Of a DNA stretch of 6,897 bases, positions 1-6,774 are shown in pieces. Numbering within the stretch: position 1 is the first letter of the stretch; every line of letters starts with the position of its first letter. Origin of the DNA: an uncultured Bdellovibrionales bacterium (lineage in GTDB: Bacteria > Bdellovibrionota > FAC87 > UBA2466); the NCBI GenBank assembly GCA_937903155.1, contig CALCZU010000115.1, positions 1 through 6,897 of the forward strand. The letters are read 5' to 3'. The notes beneath the pieces were generated by a model. It was not told the origin of the DNA and ran no database searches. It worked only from the letters and a program-made list of their open reading frames with translations. The position numbers and the translations under genes were made by a program.

Positions 1-94
1 ATAAGTTAATAGCTGGCTATTTGTGGCCTCTCACGATCATCGGGGCAATGTCTTTTTGTTGATTTCGCACAGCGAATTCTTTGATGAATAAATT

Positions 95-124
95 AGAAGA
101 GAGAAAGTAGAATTCTTCTCTTCT
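95..124. other. AT-rich imperfect hairpin
   Basis: AGAAGAG (95-101) is the exact reverse complement of CTCTTCT (118-124). The stem continues inward with AGAA (102-105) against TTCT (113-116), leaving one bulged T (117) and a 7-nt loop (106-112). No run of T follows on the + strand and only a weak AATTTATT follows on the minus strand, so a classical intrinsic terminator is not supported. It may end an upstream transcript or simply be a chance purine/pyrimidine-rich pairing. Confidence 0.35.
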
Positions 125-165
125 CCAAAATTCACAAATGAATCGTGAATCCTACCTTCGTTCAA

Positions 166-205
166 CGAGATTGCTTCGTCGCTTCGCTCCTCGCAATGAC
201 GGGGG
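166..205 (-). repeat. Dispersed ~40-bp repeat, copy 1 (inverted)
   Basis: This segment is the reverse complement of 6842-6881 with one mismatch in 40 positions. The core on the minus strand reads TTGCGAGGAGCGAAGCGACG followed by AAGCAATCTCG. It has short inverted ends (ATTGC…GCAAT) and an inner GCGAAGC, a sequence known to form a very stable DNA mini-hairpin. From memory, near-identical repeats are scattered in intergenic DNA of many bacteria and give spurious peptides containing CEERSDEAIS. It is a non-coding dispersed element; whether it is mobilised by a transposase cannot be seen here. Confidence 0.85.
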
Positions 206-224
206 TGGGCGCGCCACACTCCGC

Positions 225-243
225 AATAACCCATCGCGTTATT
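225..243. repeat. Short dyad next to the candidate mutL promoter
   Basis: AATAAC (225-230) and GTTATT (238-243) are perfect inverted arms around a 7-nt spacer. The right arm touches the candidate -35 element at 243-248, a position where a repressor or activator site could lie. No known regulator motif is recognised, and a 6-bp AT-rich dyad can occur by chance. Confidence 0.3.
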
Positions 244-271
244 TGACTCTTCCCCTATCTCGACGTAATTT
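243..271 (+). promoter_or_regulatory. Candidate sigma70-type promoter for the mutL operon
   Basis: TTGACT (243-248) matches five of six bases of the -35 consensus. TAATTT (266-271) follows after a 17-nt spacer and matches three of six bases of the -10 consensus. Transcription would begin near 277-280, only about 7-10 nt before the mutL ATG at 287. That fits the lack of a recognisable Shine-Dalgarno sequence in front of mutL. The -10 match is weak, so this is tentative. Confidence 0.35.
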
Positions 272-286
272 TTCGGCACAAATTCC

Positions 287-1867
287 ATGTTAGAGAGTAC
301 ACAACGTCGCATTCAAAAACTGCCCGAGAACCTCATCAATTTGATTGCTGCGGGCGAGGTGGTTGAGCGGCCAGCGAGCATTTTGAAGGAGCTTGTCGAG
401 AATTCCCTGGATGCGGGCGCCACTCAAATTCATTTGATTTTAAAAGACGGCGGAATTGAAGAACTCACCGTGATCGACAACGGCTGGGGAATTGATTTGG
501 AATCGCTTCCTCTCGCCTTCGAACGGCATGCGACGAGTAAACTTCAAAGTGCAAAAGATTTAGAGTCGATTGAATCCTTTGGCTTTCGTGGTGAGGCGCT
601 TTCGAGCATTGCTTCAGTCAGCGATATTACTTGTACCACTCGGGACTCGAAGCTTCCCTACGCCACGAAAATCCACCTTTCGTTTGGTAAAATGATTTCG
701 CCTCCTGAAAAGGCGGCGGCGAGTGAAGGCACTCGGATGACCGTGCGATCGCTTTTCTCTAAAATTCCTGCTCGATTTAAATTTTTACGGACGGGCGCGA
801 CCGAGCTTTCGCATTGCTTGCGAGTCTTAAAGGAAATGGCACTTGCAAATGCAAATGTTGAATTTTCCCTGATTCACCACGATCGCAATCTGGCGCATTA
901 CACTCGAACGACTCAACTGAAACGCTTTAAGGAAGTCATCCGACCGACTTGGGAACCTGAAATCTTCACCGATGAGACAGATGACTTTAAGTATGAAATG
1001 TTTTTGTCTCCCCACGACTTTTCAAATCAAAAAGGGGAAATCTTTCTCTTTGTGAATCACCGCCCCGTTCGAAATCGTATTCTCGTTCAGGCGGTTAAAC
1101 AGGCCTACCAGGAAGTCTATGGCCCATTCGTTGAGCCCTCGGGTGCCGTCTGGTTATCGATTCGACACGATTGGGTCGACCCCAATGTTCATCCCCAAAA
1201 GTGGGAAGTTCGATTCTTAAAACAGGAAAGACTCTTTCAATATCTTTTGACGAGTTTAAGAAAGCAGCTGGCTCAGAAAAAAAGTCTTTTACCAGCTCCC
1301 GCCGCGCCCTCGTCTTTGGCAACAAATTTTAATTTTGATCCGAGTGCGCTTTCCTTTTCCTCTGAACTGGGAATCCGTTTTGTTTCGGCACTCCCTGAGG
1401 GCTTTCTTCTTTTCTGCGAAAAAGACGGGCTCGTTTTTTCTCGGGAAGAAAAACTCCGCGAAGAGATTCTTTTGAGAGAGCTCGCCTCTTCTCAAATCAA
1501 GACGCAAAAACTTGCGATTCCGGTCATCCTTTCTTTGAGTGCGTCCGAACTAAAACGTTTTGAATATTTAAAGGATATTTATCCCAAGCTAGGATGGGGA
1601 ATTTCTATTTTCGGGGATCAAGATATTGCGATTCAGTCTTGTCTGGAGGACTTTCCCGAGGGCTCCATCGATTCTTTTTTCCGAGAGAGTTTGCAACTTG
1701 TCGATATCGGCGAAGAGCGGCTTATCCGCCTTTTTAGCCAAAAACTCGCTAGGCAATACCCCCCGGAAATATGGCAAGATTTTGCGAATTCTGTGTCTGA
1801 AAACACAAGTACCCACTCCGCGTTTTTTAAGTTATCCTACAAAACTTTAACAGGACATTTTACATGA
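287..1867 (+). CDS. mutL: DNA mismatch repair protein MutL, apparently lacking the endonuclease motifs
   Basis: MutL is the ATP-driven matchmaker of mismatch repair, linking MutS to strand incision. This 526-residue protein has an intact N-terminal GHKL ATPase: KELVENS (catalytic E35, Mg-ligand N39), IDNGWGI (D64), ATSKL (82-86), FGFRGEALSSIAS (98-110), GTRMTV and PARFKFL (148-167). The second half of the NTD ends in DPNVHPQKWEVRF with K305. The linker (about 331-360) is very short. The C-terminal domain (361-526) aligns in pattern with other MutL CTDs, but the DQHAxxE, ACR-type and CPHGRP metal/endonuclease motifs are not recognisable; only H510 and a following LSY remain near the last. QKLAIP (407-412) is a partial match to the beta-clamp motif. 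K159 replaces the usual Asn before PAR. The ATG at 287 has no clear Shine-Dalgarno sequence, consistent with a very short leader. The stop overlaps miaA by ATGA. The family call is certain; loss of nuclease activity is inferred. Confidence 0.97.
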   Translation: MLESTQRRIQKLPENLINLIAAGEVVERPASILKELVENSLDAGATQIHLILKDGGIEELTVIDNGWGIDLESLPLAFERHATSKLQSAKDLESIESFGFRGEALSSIASVSDITCTTRDSKLPYATKIHLSFGKMISPPEKAAASEGTRMTVRSLFSKIPARFKFLRTGATELSHCLRVLKEMALANANVEFSLIHHDRNLAHYTRTTQLKRFKEVIRPTWEPEIFTDETDDFKYEMFLSPHDFSNQKGEIFLFVNHRPVRNRILVQAVKQAYQEVYGPFVEPSGAVWLSIRHDWVDPNVHPQKWEVRFLKQERLFQYLLTSLRKQLAQKKSLLPAPAAPSSLATNFNFDPSALSFSSELGIRFVSALPEGFLLFCEKDGLVFSREEKLREEILLRELASSQIKTQKLAIPVILSLSASELKRFEYLKDIYPKLGWGISIFGDQDIAIQSCLEDFPEGSIDSFFRESLQLVDIGEERLIRLFSQKLARQYPPEIWQDFANSVSENTSTHSAFFKLSYKTLTGHFT

Positions 1868-2808
1868 ACCACCATAAACTCTGCATCGCGATATTAGGTC
1901 CAACCGCTTCAGGAAAATCGGCATTCGCTACTCAGTTAGCAATGACGATTAAAGGAGAAATTCTCTCCCTGGATTCGACAACGGTCTACAAAGGTTTTGA
2001 TCTAGGCAGTAGCAAACCAACGACCGAGATGAGAAGCCAAGTTCCACACCATCTCATTGATATCTTAGACCCTATGGATCCTTTTTCGGCCGGTCATTTT
2101 GTTAGGCTTGCCGATTCCACCATCGAAGAAATTGCCTCACGCAATAAAGTCCCGATCCTAGTAGGCGGCACCTATTTTTACTTACGTGCGCTTCAACACG
2201 GAATGTACGAAACCCCCATCGTGCTTCCCGAAACCATCGAAGCGATTGAGAAAGAATTTTTCGAGGAAGATGAATTTAATTTAGGTTCACTTCACGCGGC
2301 ACTCAAAGAAGTCGATCCGGAATCTGCCGCTCAGATTCATCCGAACGACCGATACCGGTTGATCCGTGCGATGGCAGTTTATCGTTCGGGTAAAAAGAAA
2401 ATGAGTGAGTTGTCTCCGGTGTTATTTTCAGAATCCCAGAAAAGTCGCATCTGGATGAAATACGCCATCACTCACTCTCGTCATAAGCTCAATCAACTCA
2501 TCATTGATCGCACGGAGCAAATGCTGAGAGAAGGCCTCGTGCAGGAGACTCAAAAACTTCTCGCGAAATATCCCGAAAGCCGAGCGTTAAAATCCATTGG
2601 GTACTATGAGGTCGTTCGACTTTTACAAAAGCAACTAACCGAAAAACAGTTGAAGAATGAAATCATCGAAAAAACGCGACAGCTCGCGAAAAGACAACTG
2701 ACCTGGCTGAAATCAGATCCCGAACTTCGGTATATTGATCAGCGAGATCTCGATAGAGTGCATCTTGAATATAACAACTTATCTTTTGCATTAAAGGGTT
2801 CCGCATGA
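1864..2808 (+). CDS. miaA: tRNA dimethylallyltransferase MiaA
   Basis: MiaA transfers the dimethylallyl group of DMAPP to N6 of A37 in tRNAs that read codons starting with U, the first step to ms2i6A, which stabilises codon-anticodon pairing. The 314-residue length is typical. Visible motifs are the P-loop GPTASGKS (12-19), the substrate segment DSTTVYKGFDLGSSKP (37-52), VPHHLIDILDP (60-70), VGGTYFYLRAL (100-110), IHPNDRYRLIRAMAVYRSG and the C-terminal TRQLAKRQLTWLKSD. DSTT and GGTYFY are mild departures from the commoner DSxQ and GGTGLY forms, and the catalytic framework looks complete. The ATG at 1864 is preceded by AGGA (1852-1855) at 8 nt and overlaps the mutL stop as ATGA, so translation is probably coupled. 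mutL-miaA adjacency is common in proteobacteria. Confidence 0.98.
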   Translation: MNHHKLCIAILGPTASGKSAFATQLAMTIKGEILSLDSTTVYKGFDLGSSKPTTEMRSQVPHHLIDILDPMDPFSAGHFVRLADSTIEEIASRNKVPILVGGTYFYLRALQHGMYETPIVLPETIEAIEKEFFEEDEFNLGSLHAALKEVDPESAAQIHPNDRYRLIRAMAVYRSGKKKMSELSPVLFSESQKSRIWMKYAITHSRHKLNQLIIDRTEQMLREGLVQETQKLLAKYPESRALKSIGYYEVVRLLQKQLTEKQLKNEIIEKTRQLAKRQLTWLKSDPELRYIDQRDLDRVHLEYNNLSFALKGSA

Positions 2809-3692
2809 ATTCAATGACAGGTTTTGGGCGTGCCGAAGGAATCGTAGGCCTTTATCTTACGACAATCGAAATCAAAGCTGTGAATCACCGATTCCTCGAT
2901 TGTCGATTTCGTCTTCCTCCGACATTGACTCATCTCGAACTGCCCCTTCTCGAACACTTGAAAACGTATTTCGAACGTGGATCCTTTGAGATCATCGTAA
3001 AGCAAAAACTGAGTGCAAAAGATGGCGTGGTCTCAGCAACCCGGTTCATCGTCGATGAATCTGCCGCGAAAAGCCTTCACACAGGTTTCGATTGGCTCAA
3101 ACGCGAATTTAAATTGACCCAACCTCTTTCGGTAGACTCCTTTTTAATGTCGGGCAAAGTGTTTATGGCGGTTGATGACTCGACCGATACTGCCGTCGCT
3201 TGGCCGACGATTAAGCCCGTTTTTGAAGAAGCGCTTTTGAATGTTAAAAAGATGCGCTCGTCTGAAGGCGATAAACTTCAAGCGGTTCTCACAAAATCGC
3301 TAGGGGAGATCGAAGGGCTGACCAAAAAGCTTCGAGAGTATTCGCCCCTCCAAATGAAGGCTATTAAAGAGAAAATGGAGCAGAGGCTTCAAAACTGGAA
3401 CCTCAAAGAGCCCATTGATGCAGCACGTCTAGAATGGGAAATTGCCCTTCTGGCCGAAAAAGCGGATTTTACAGAAGAAATGGATCGCCTCGATATGCAT
3501 GTCGAAGAGTTTGGACAGGCCCTTCGCAATGAAAAAAGTGTCGGTAGGAAGCTTGATTTTCTGACTCAGGAGTTGCATCGTGAGGTCAACACCACGAGTT
3601 CCAAGGCTAGTTTGATAGAAGTCACGCGCATCGCCCTAGAGCTCAAGGGGATTGTCGAAAAGCTAAGGGAACAAGTCCAAAATGTCGAATAG
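2805..3692 (+). CDS. yicC: YicC-family endoribonuclease
   Basis: YicC proteins are conserved soluble endoribonucleases; in E. coli YicC affects turnover of the small RNA RyhB. This 295-residue protein has the family length and both signature ends. The N-terminal YicC_N part has MTGFGRAE (4-11), EIKAVNHRFLDCRFRLP (22-38) and RGSFEI (58-63). The C-terminal DUF1732 part has DFTEEMDRL, VGRKLDFLTQELHREVNT (246-263), SSKA and the terminal LREQVQNVE. H258 stands where many homologues have Asn (ELHRE against EMNRE). The ATG at 2805 has AAAGGG (2793-2798) 6 nt upstream and overlaps the miaA stop as ATGA. In many genomes yicC precedes remA and gmk, as it does here. The substrate in this organism is unknown. 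Confidence 0.95.
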   Translation: MNSMTGFGRAEGIVGLYLTTIEIKAVNHRFLDCRFRLPPTLTHLELPLLEHLKTYFERGSFEIIVKQKLSAKDGVVSATRFIVDESAAKSLHTGFDWLKREFKLTQPLSVDSFLMSGKVFMAVDDSTDTAVAWPTIKPVFEEALLNVKKMRSSEGDKLQAVLTKSLGEIEGLTKKLREYSPLQMKAIKEKMEQRLQNWNLKEPIDAARLEWEIALLAEKADFTEEMDRLDMHVEEFGQALRNEKSVGRKLDFLTQELHREVNTTSSKASLIEVTRIALELKGIVEKLREQVQNVE

Positions 3693-4014
3693 TTATAAGG
3701 ATTTTATTGCGATGGATGAGAAGGTAAAACTTCTCAATATTGGCCATGGCAATATGGTCCTAGTCGATCGGATTATCGGAATTGTCGAAGCTTCGAGCCT
3801 TCCGATGAAGAGGCTCAAAGAACGAGCCTTCGGAGAAAACCTGCTCGTCGATGCAACGAAAGGCAGAAAAACCCGTTCGATTATTATCACCGACTCTAAA
3901 CATATTTTTCTTTCGGCGCTGAATTCAAAAGCGCTCAACGAAAGACTAGCCACTGGAAAGCTTCATCGAACAGCTTCTCAGTTAGAATTTGAGGAAGGCG
4001 AGTTTGTCTCTTAA
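3682..4014 (+). CDS. remA: RemA-like DNA-binding regulator (DUF370)
   Basis: RemA is a small protein that activates biofilm-matrix genes in Bacillus subtilis and forms oligomeric rings on DNA; its role outside Firmicutes is largely unknown. The core is clear: KLLNIGHGNMVLVDRIIGIV (16-35), SLPMKRL, LLVDATKGRKTRSIIITDS (54-72) and HIFLSAL (74-80). R30 and R62 align with R18 and R50 of B. subtilis RemA, reported as important for DNA binding, and K63 replaces R51. H22 replaces the usual Phe of NIGFGN. The start is ambiguous. The ATG at 3682 overlaps yicC by 11 nt, with AAGGGA 11 nt upstream. The ATG at 3712 (M11) has AAGGA 10 nt upstream and gives the N-terminus usual for the family (100 residues). 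I report the longer form; the shorter one is equally plausible. The C-terminal tail is short and acidic and overlaps gmk. Confidence 0.93.
   Translation: MSNSYKDFIAMDEKVKLLNIGHGNMVLVDRIIGIVEASSLPMKRLKERAFGENLLVDATKGRKTRSIIITDSKHIFLSALNSKALNERLATGKLHRTASQLEFEEGEFVS
3991..3998 (+). promoter_or_regulatory. Shine-Dalgarno of gmk, supports the TTG start at 4004
   Basis: The sequence GAGGAAGG lies inside the end of remA and ends 5 nt before TTG at 4004-4006. The upstream in-frame TTG at 3989 lacks such a site and overlaps this one, so 4004 is the better gmk start. Confidence 0.7.
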
Positions 4015-4573
4015 AGAAAAAAGACTCATCATTCTTTCTGCACCCAGCGGCGCTGGCAAAACCACTTTGTGCGACCGGCTTCTAAAAGATTTTAAAAATA
4101 TTCGATTGTCTGTTTCGAGTACGACTCGTCCCAAACGCCCTTACGAAATTGACGGTACTCATTATTTTTTTTTAACGCCCGAAGAATTTGAGAAAAAAGA
4201 AAAGACCGGAGACTTTGCCGAATGGGCCGTCGTGCATTCCAACCGCTACGGAACTTCGAAAAGCATGATCGAAGGCTTTTTTAAAGCCGGCTTCCACGTT
4301 CTTTTTGATATTGATGTCCAAGGCGCAGTCAACCTACAAAAACTTTACGGAGAACGGGCGCTTCTTATCTTTATCCATCCACCGAGCCTTGAAGTTCTCG
4401 CGCAAAGATTGCGAGACCGAAAAGGCGATACCGCGGAAGTCATCGAAAGACGTCTTCAAAACGCACTCGCTGAAATCCAATACTCAACCTCGTTTGATTA
4501 CGAAATCACTAACGATAATTTAGAAGAAGCCTATCACCAGCTAAAAAAGATTATCATTGAGGAATGTGCGTGA
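4004..4573 (+). CDS. gmk: Guanylate kinase
   Basis: Gmk phosphorylates GMP to GDP with ATP, an essential step to GTP and to the GDP used by Rel. From the TTG at 4004 it is 189 residues, slightly short against about 205 in E. coli. It has the P-loop SAPSGAGKTT (12-21), the GMP-binding segment SSTTRPKRP (38-46) with R42 and R45, GTHYFF (51-56), FAEWAVVHSNRYGTS (71-85), DIDVQGA (102-108), the lid RLRDRKGD (135-142), ERRLQNA and YEITND. The start at 4004 was chosen for its Shine-Dalgarno GAGGAAGG; an in-frame TTG at 3989 would add five residues. It overlaps remA by 11 nt and shares GTGA with the next gene. A run of nine T (4165-4173) encodes part of YFFL and is a possible slippage site. rpoZ, which often follows gmk, is missing here. 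Confidence 0.97.
   Translation: MSLKEKRLIILSAPSGAGKTTLCDRLLKDFKNIRLSVSSTTRPKRPYEIDGTHYFFLTPEEFEKKEKTGDFAEWAVVHSNRYGTSKSMIEGFFKAGFHVLFDIDVQGAVNLQKLYGERALLIFIHPPSLEVLAQRLRDRKGDTAEVIERRLQNALAEIQYSTSFDYEITNDNLEEAYHQLKKIIIEECA
4558..4563 (+). promoter_or_regulatory. Shine-Dalgarno of rel, supports the GTG start at 4570
   Basis: TGAGGA lies at the end of gmk. It abuts the ATG at 4564 with no spacer, which would be unusable, but sits 6 nt before the in-frame GTG at 4570. That GTG overlaps the gmk stop as GTGA, a typical coupled arrangement. Confidence 0.65.
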
Positions 4574-6774
4574 AGGATACTGAATCCAAAACACCTCCCT
4601 CACCTGCCGCTAGCGATACGAAGGGCTTATCCGAGCTTTTGATGCTCATTAAAAAGAACAACCCTCAATCGGATACCACGATCATCTCGAATGCATACCA
4701 CTTTTCGAAAGAAGCGCATCAGGGGCAAAAACGCTCTAGTGGAGAAAGCTATTTTTATCATCCTTTAGAAGTCGCAAAAATTCTCGCAGACCTACAGCTC
4801 GACGCCACAACCATTGCGACGGGCCTCTTGCATGACACCGTCGAAGACACGGTTGCAACACTCGAACAAATTGAGCAGCAATTTGGACCGCAGATCAAAG
4901 CGCTCGTCGATGGAGTCACAAAGATCAGTAAAATTACTTTTCAGACAAGCGAAGAAAAGCAAGCTGAGAACTTTCGAAAAATGGTTTTTGCAATGGCAAG
5001 CGACATCCGGGTCATCTTGGTGAAACTTGCCGACCGTCTGCATAATATGCGGACATTGAATCACCTAAAGGCTGAGAAGCAAGCCAGAATCGCCCAAGAG
5101 ACGCTCGATATCTACGCCCCCCTTGCCAATCGTCTCGGTCTTTCGTCAATGAAGCGCGAGCTCGAAGATTTAGGACTCCGGTACACAAAGCCAGAAATCT
5201 ACTACAAACTTGTGACCCAGGTTCAGAAGAAGATTAAAGAACGCGAGCAGTACACCTCCGACGTCCAAGCCATGATTCAAGGGGCTCTGAAAGAGCACAG
5301 TTACACGGAAGCACTAGTCACCGGCCGCCCCAAGCATTTTTTCTCGATTCATAAGAAGATGGAAAAACGCAATCTGATGTTTGACCAGCTTTATGACATC
5401 ACAGGCTTTCGAATCCTCGTCGACTCGGTAGAGCAATGTTACGGAGCCTTGGGACTTATCCATTCCCTTTGGACGCCGGTTCCGGGAAGGTTTAAAGACT
5501 ACGTCGCAATTCCAAAAGCAAACTTCTACCAATCGCTTCACACGACTGTCGTAGGCCCGGGAGGCGAGAAAATCGAAATCCAGATCCGCACGAAGCAAAT
5601 GCATGAAACGGCAGAGCGCGGGATTGCGGCGCACTGGGCTTATAAAGAAGGTAAGGATCTCCAGCAGGATAAAACCAATTTCACCTGGCTGAATCGTCTG
5701 ATGGAATGGAACCGCGATTTAAAAGATCCGACAGAGTTTTTAGAGACCGTGAAGCTCGATCTTTTTAGTGAAGATGTTTATGTCTTTACACCTAAGGGAA
5801 AGGTCATGGAGTTTCCGCAAGGTTCGACACCGTTAGATTTCGCGTATTCCGTCCATACCGACGTTGGCAACCACTGCATTGGCGCGAAGATCAATGATCG
5901 CATGGTTCCGCTGAAACACCGGTTAAAAAGTGGTGACACGGTTGAAGTACTGACTTCTCCTAATCAGCGCCCGAATAAAGACTGGTTAAAAATCGTCAAA
6001 ACATCGCGTGCAAAAAATAAAATCCGCGCATTTATCAAATTGGAAGAACACGAAAAATCTTTAGGCATGGGAGAAATGATTCTCGAAAGAGAACTGAAAA
6101 AAGACGGACTCCGACTCAAGACACTTGAAAAAGACGGCACCCTTCTCAAAGCCGCCGAAGCTTTTTCTTTGAAGAACGTGCCCGATCTGCTCTCGGCGAT
6201 TGGCTACGGAAAACTCTCCGCAAAAAAAGTCCTCACACGAGTCATTGAACATAAAGCCCCTGAAGAACCCGAAAACAAGGGCCCACTCCAGCAGATTTTC
6301 GAAGAAGCCGCAAAAAAGAACAAAGACCGCCAAGTCGTTAAGGTCAAAGGCATCAACGATCTCCTCGTGCGTTTCGCAAAGTGCTGCAATCCCGTTCCCG
6401 GAGACTCCGTCATCGGCTTCATCACCCGCGGCCGCGGAATCAGCGTCCACAGCAAAAAGTGTCAGAAGATGTTTGATACGGATCCGAATCGATTAGTCGA
6501 TATCGAATGGGATCTTTCAAAGAAAATGGAACGCACCGTGAAGGTCCGAGTCATCTGCGAAGATCGACCGGGTTTGTTAGCAGATATGAGCCAAGCGATC
6601 CGCGCGCAGAATGTGAATATCACGTCGGCACATATCGGCACGACAAAGGATAAGAAGGCCCTCTGCCATTTCACCATTACGATTTCGGATTTAAGCGCAT
6701 TGAAGAAGGTCATTTCCCTGCTCGAGGGAGTTCCTGGAGTCACCTCGGTCACTCGAGTTCAGAAAAGTTCCTAG
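4570..6774 (+). CDS. rel: Bifunctional (p)ppGpp synthetase/hydrolase (RelA/SpoT family)
   Basis: This long RSH enzyme makes and degrades (p)ppGpp in the stringent response. Residues are numbered from the ATG at 4564 (736 aa); the preferred GTG start at 4570 removes two. The HD hydrolase is intact: KRSSGE (R57), H66, GLLHDTVEDT (H90, D91, E94, D95) and KLADRLHNM (D157, N161). The synthetase has GRPKHFFSIHKKM (254-266), YDITGFRIL (D278), the RFKD signature (309-312) of bifunctional RXKD-type enzymes, NFYQSLHTTV and EIQIRT (E338). Then come a TGS domain (about 404-465), a helical region, a zinc-finger-like segment (C607, C608, H629, C633) and an ACT domain (about 656-735). All domains look complete, so both activities are expected. 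The gene follows gmk by a GTGA overlap, pairing GDP supply with alarmone synthesis. If it is the only long RSH gene it would be a Rel-type sole enzyme; this window cannot show that. Confidence 0.98.
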   Translation: MKDTESKTPPSPAASDTKGLSELLMLIKKNNPQSDTTIISNAYHFSKEAHQGQKRSSGESYFYHPLEVAKILADLQLDATTIATGLLHDTVEDTVATLEQIEQQFGPQIKALVDGVTKISKITFQTSEEKQAENFRKMVFAMASDIRVILVKLADRLHNMRTLNHLKAEKQARIAQETLDIYAPLANRLGLSSMKRELEDLGLRYTKPEIYYKLVTQVQKKIKEREQYTSDVQAMIQGALKEHSYTEALVTGRPKHFFSIHKKMEKRNLMFDQLYDITGFRILVDSVEQCYGALGLIHSLWTPVPGRFKDYVAIPKANFYQSLHTTVVGPGGEKIEIQIRTKQMHETAERGIAAHWAYKEGKDLQQDKTNFTWLNRLMEWNRDLKDPTEFLETVKLDLFSEDVYVFTPKGKVMEFPQGSTPLDFAYSVHTDVGNHCIGAKINDRMVPLKHRLKSGDTVEVLTSPNQRPNKDWLKIVKTSRAKNKIRAFIKLEEHEKSLGMGEMILERELKKDGLRLKTLEKDGTLLKAAEAFSLKNVPDLLSAIGYGKLSAKKVLTRVIEHKAPEEPENKGPLQQIFEEAAKKNKDRQVVKVKGINDLLVRFAKCCNPVPGDSVIGFITRGRGISVHSKKCQKMFDTDPNRLVDIEWDLSKKMERTVKVRVICEDRPGLLADMSQAIRAQNVNITSAHIGTTKDKKALCHFTITISDLSALKKVISLLEGVPGVTSVTRVQKSS

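Larger units (their letters stand above)
1..286. other. Upstream intergenic flank with no convincing gene
   Basis: I see no supportable complete gene here. A frame on the + strand is open from the window edge to a TGA at 60-62 and would encode a hydrophobic tail (…YLWPLTIIGAMSFC). It might be the end of an upstream membrane-protein gene, but 19 residues are too few to call. A 91-codon reading frame on the minus strand (37-312) is mostly translated repeat DNA and also runs into the mutL start, so I do not accept it. The stretch holds an AT-rich hairpin, one dispersed repeat, a small dyad and a candidate mutL promoter, listed separately. Confidence 0.6.

Noticed and set aside
3..62. Hydrophobic open frame from the window edge, possible end of an upstream membrane-protein gene
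   Set aside because: It has only 19 codons and no recognisable domain; a neighbouring frame also reads plausibly, so chance cannot be excluded.
95..124. Hairpin considered as an intrinsic terminator
   Set aside because: The stem is AT-rich and no T run follows on the + strand; only a weak one follows on the minus strand.
37..312. 91-codon minus-strand reading frame
   Set aside because: It is largely translated repeat DNA (containing CEERSDEAISL, a peptide often produced by this repeat), has no family resemblance, and overlaps the mutL start.
6061..6496. Long overlapping open frames on both strands within rel
   Set aside because: They are antisense or shifted shadows of the rel coding sequence, with low-complexity translations and no domain signature.
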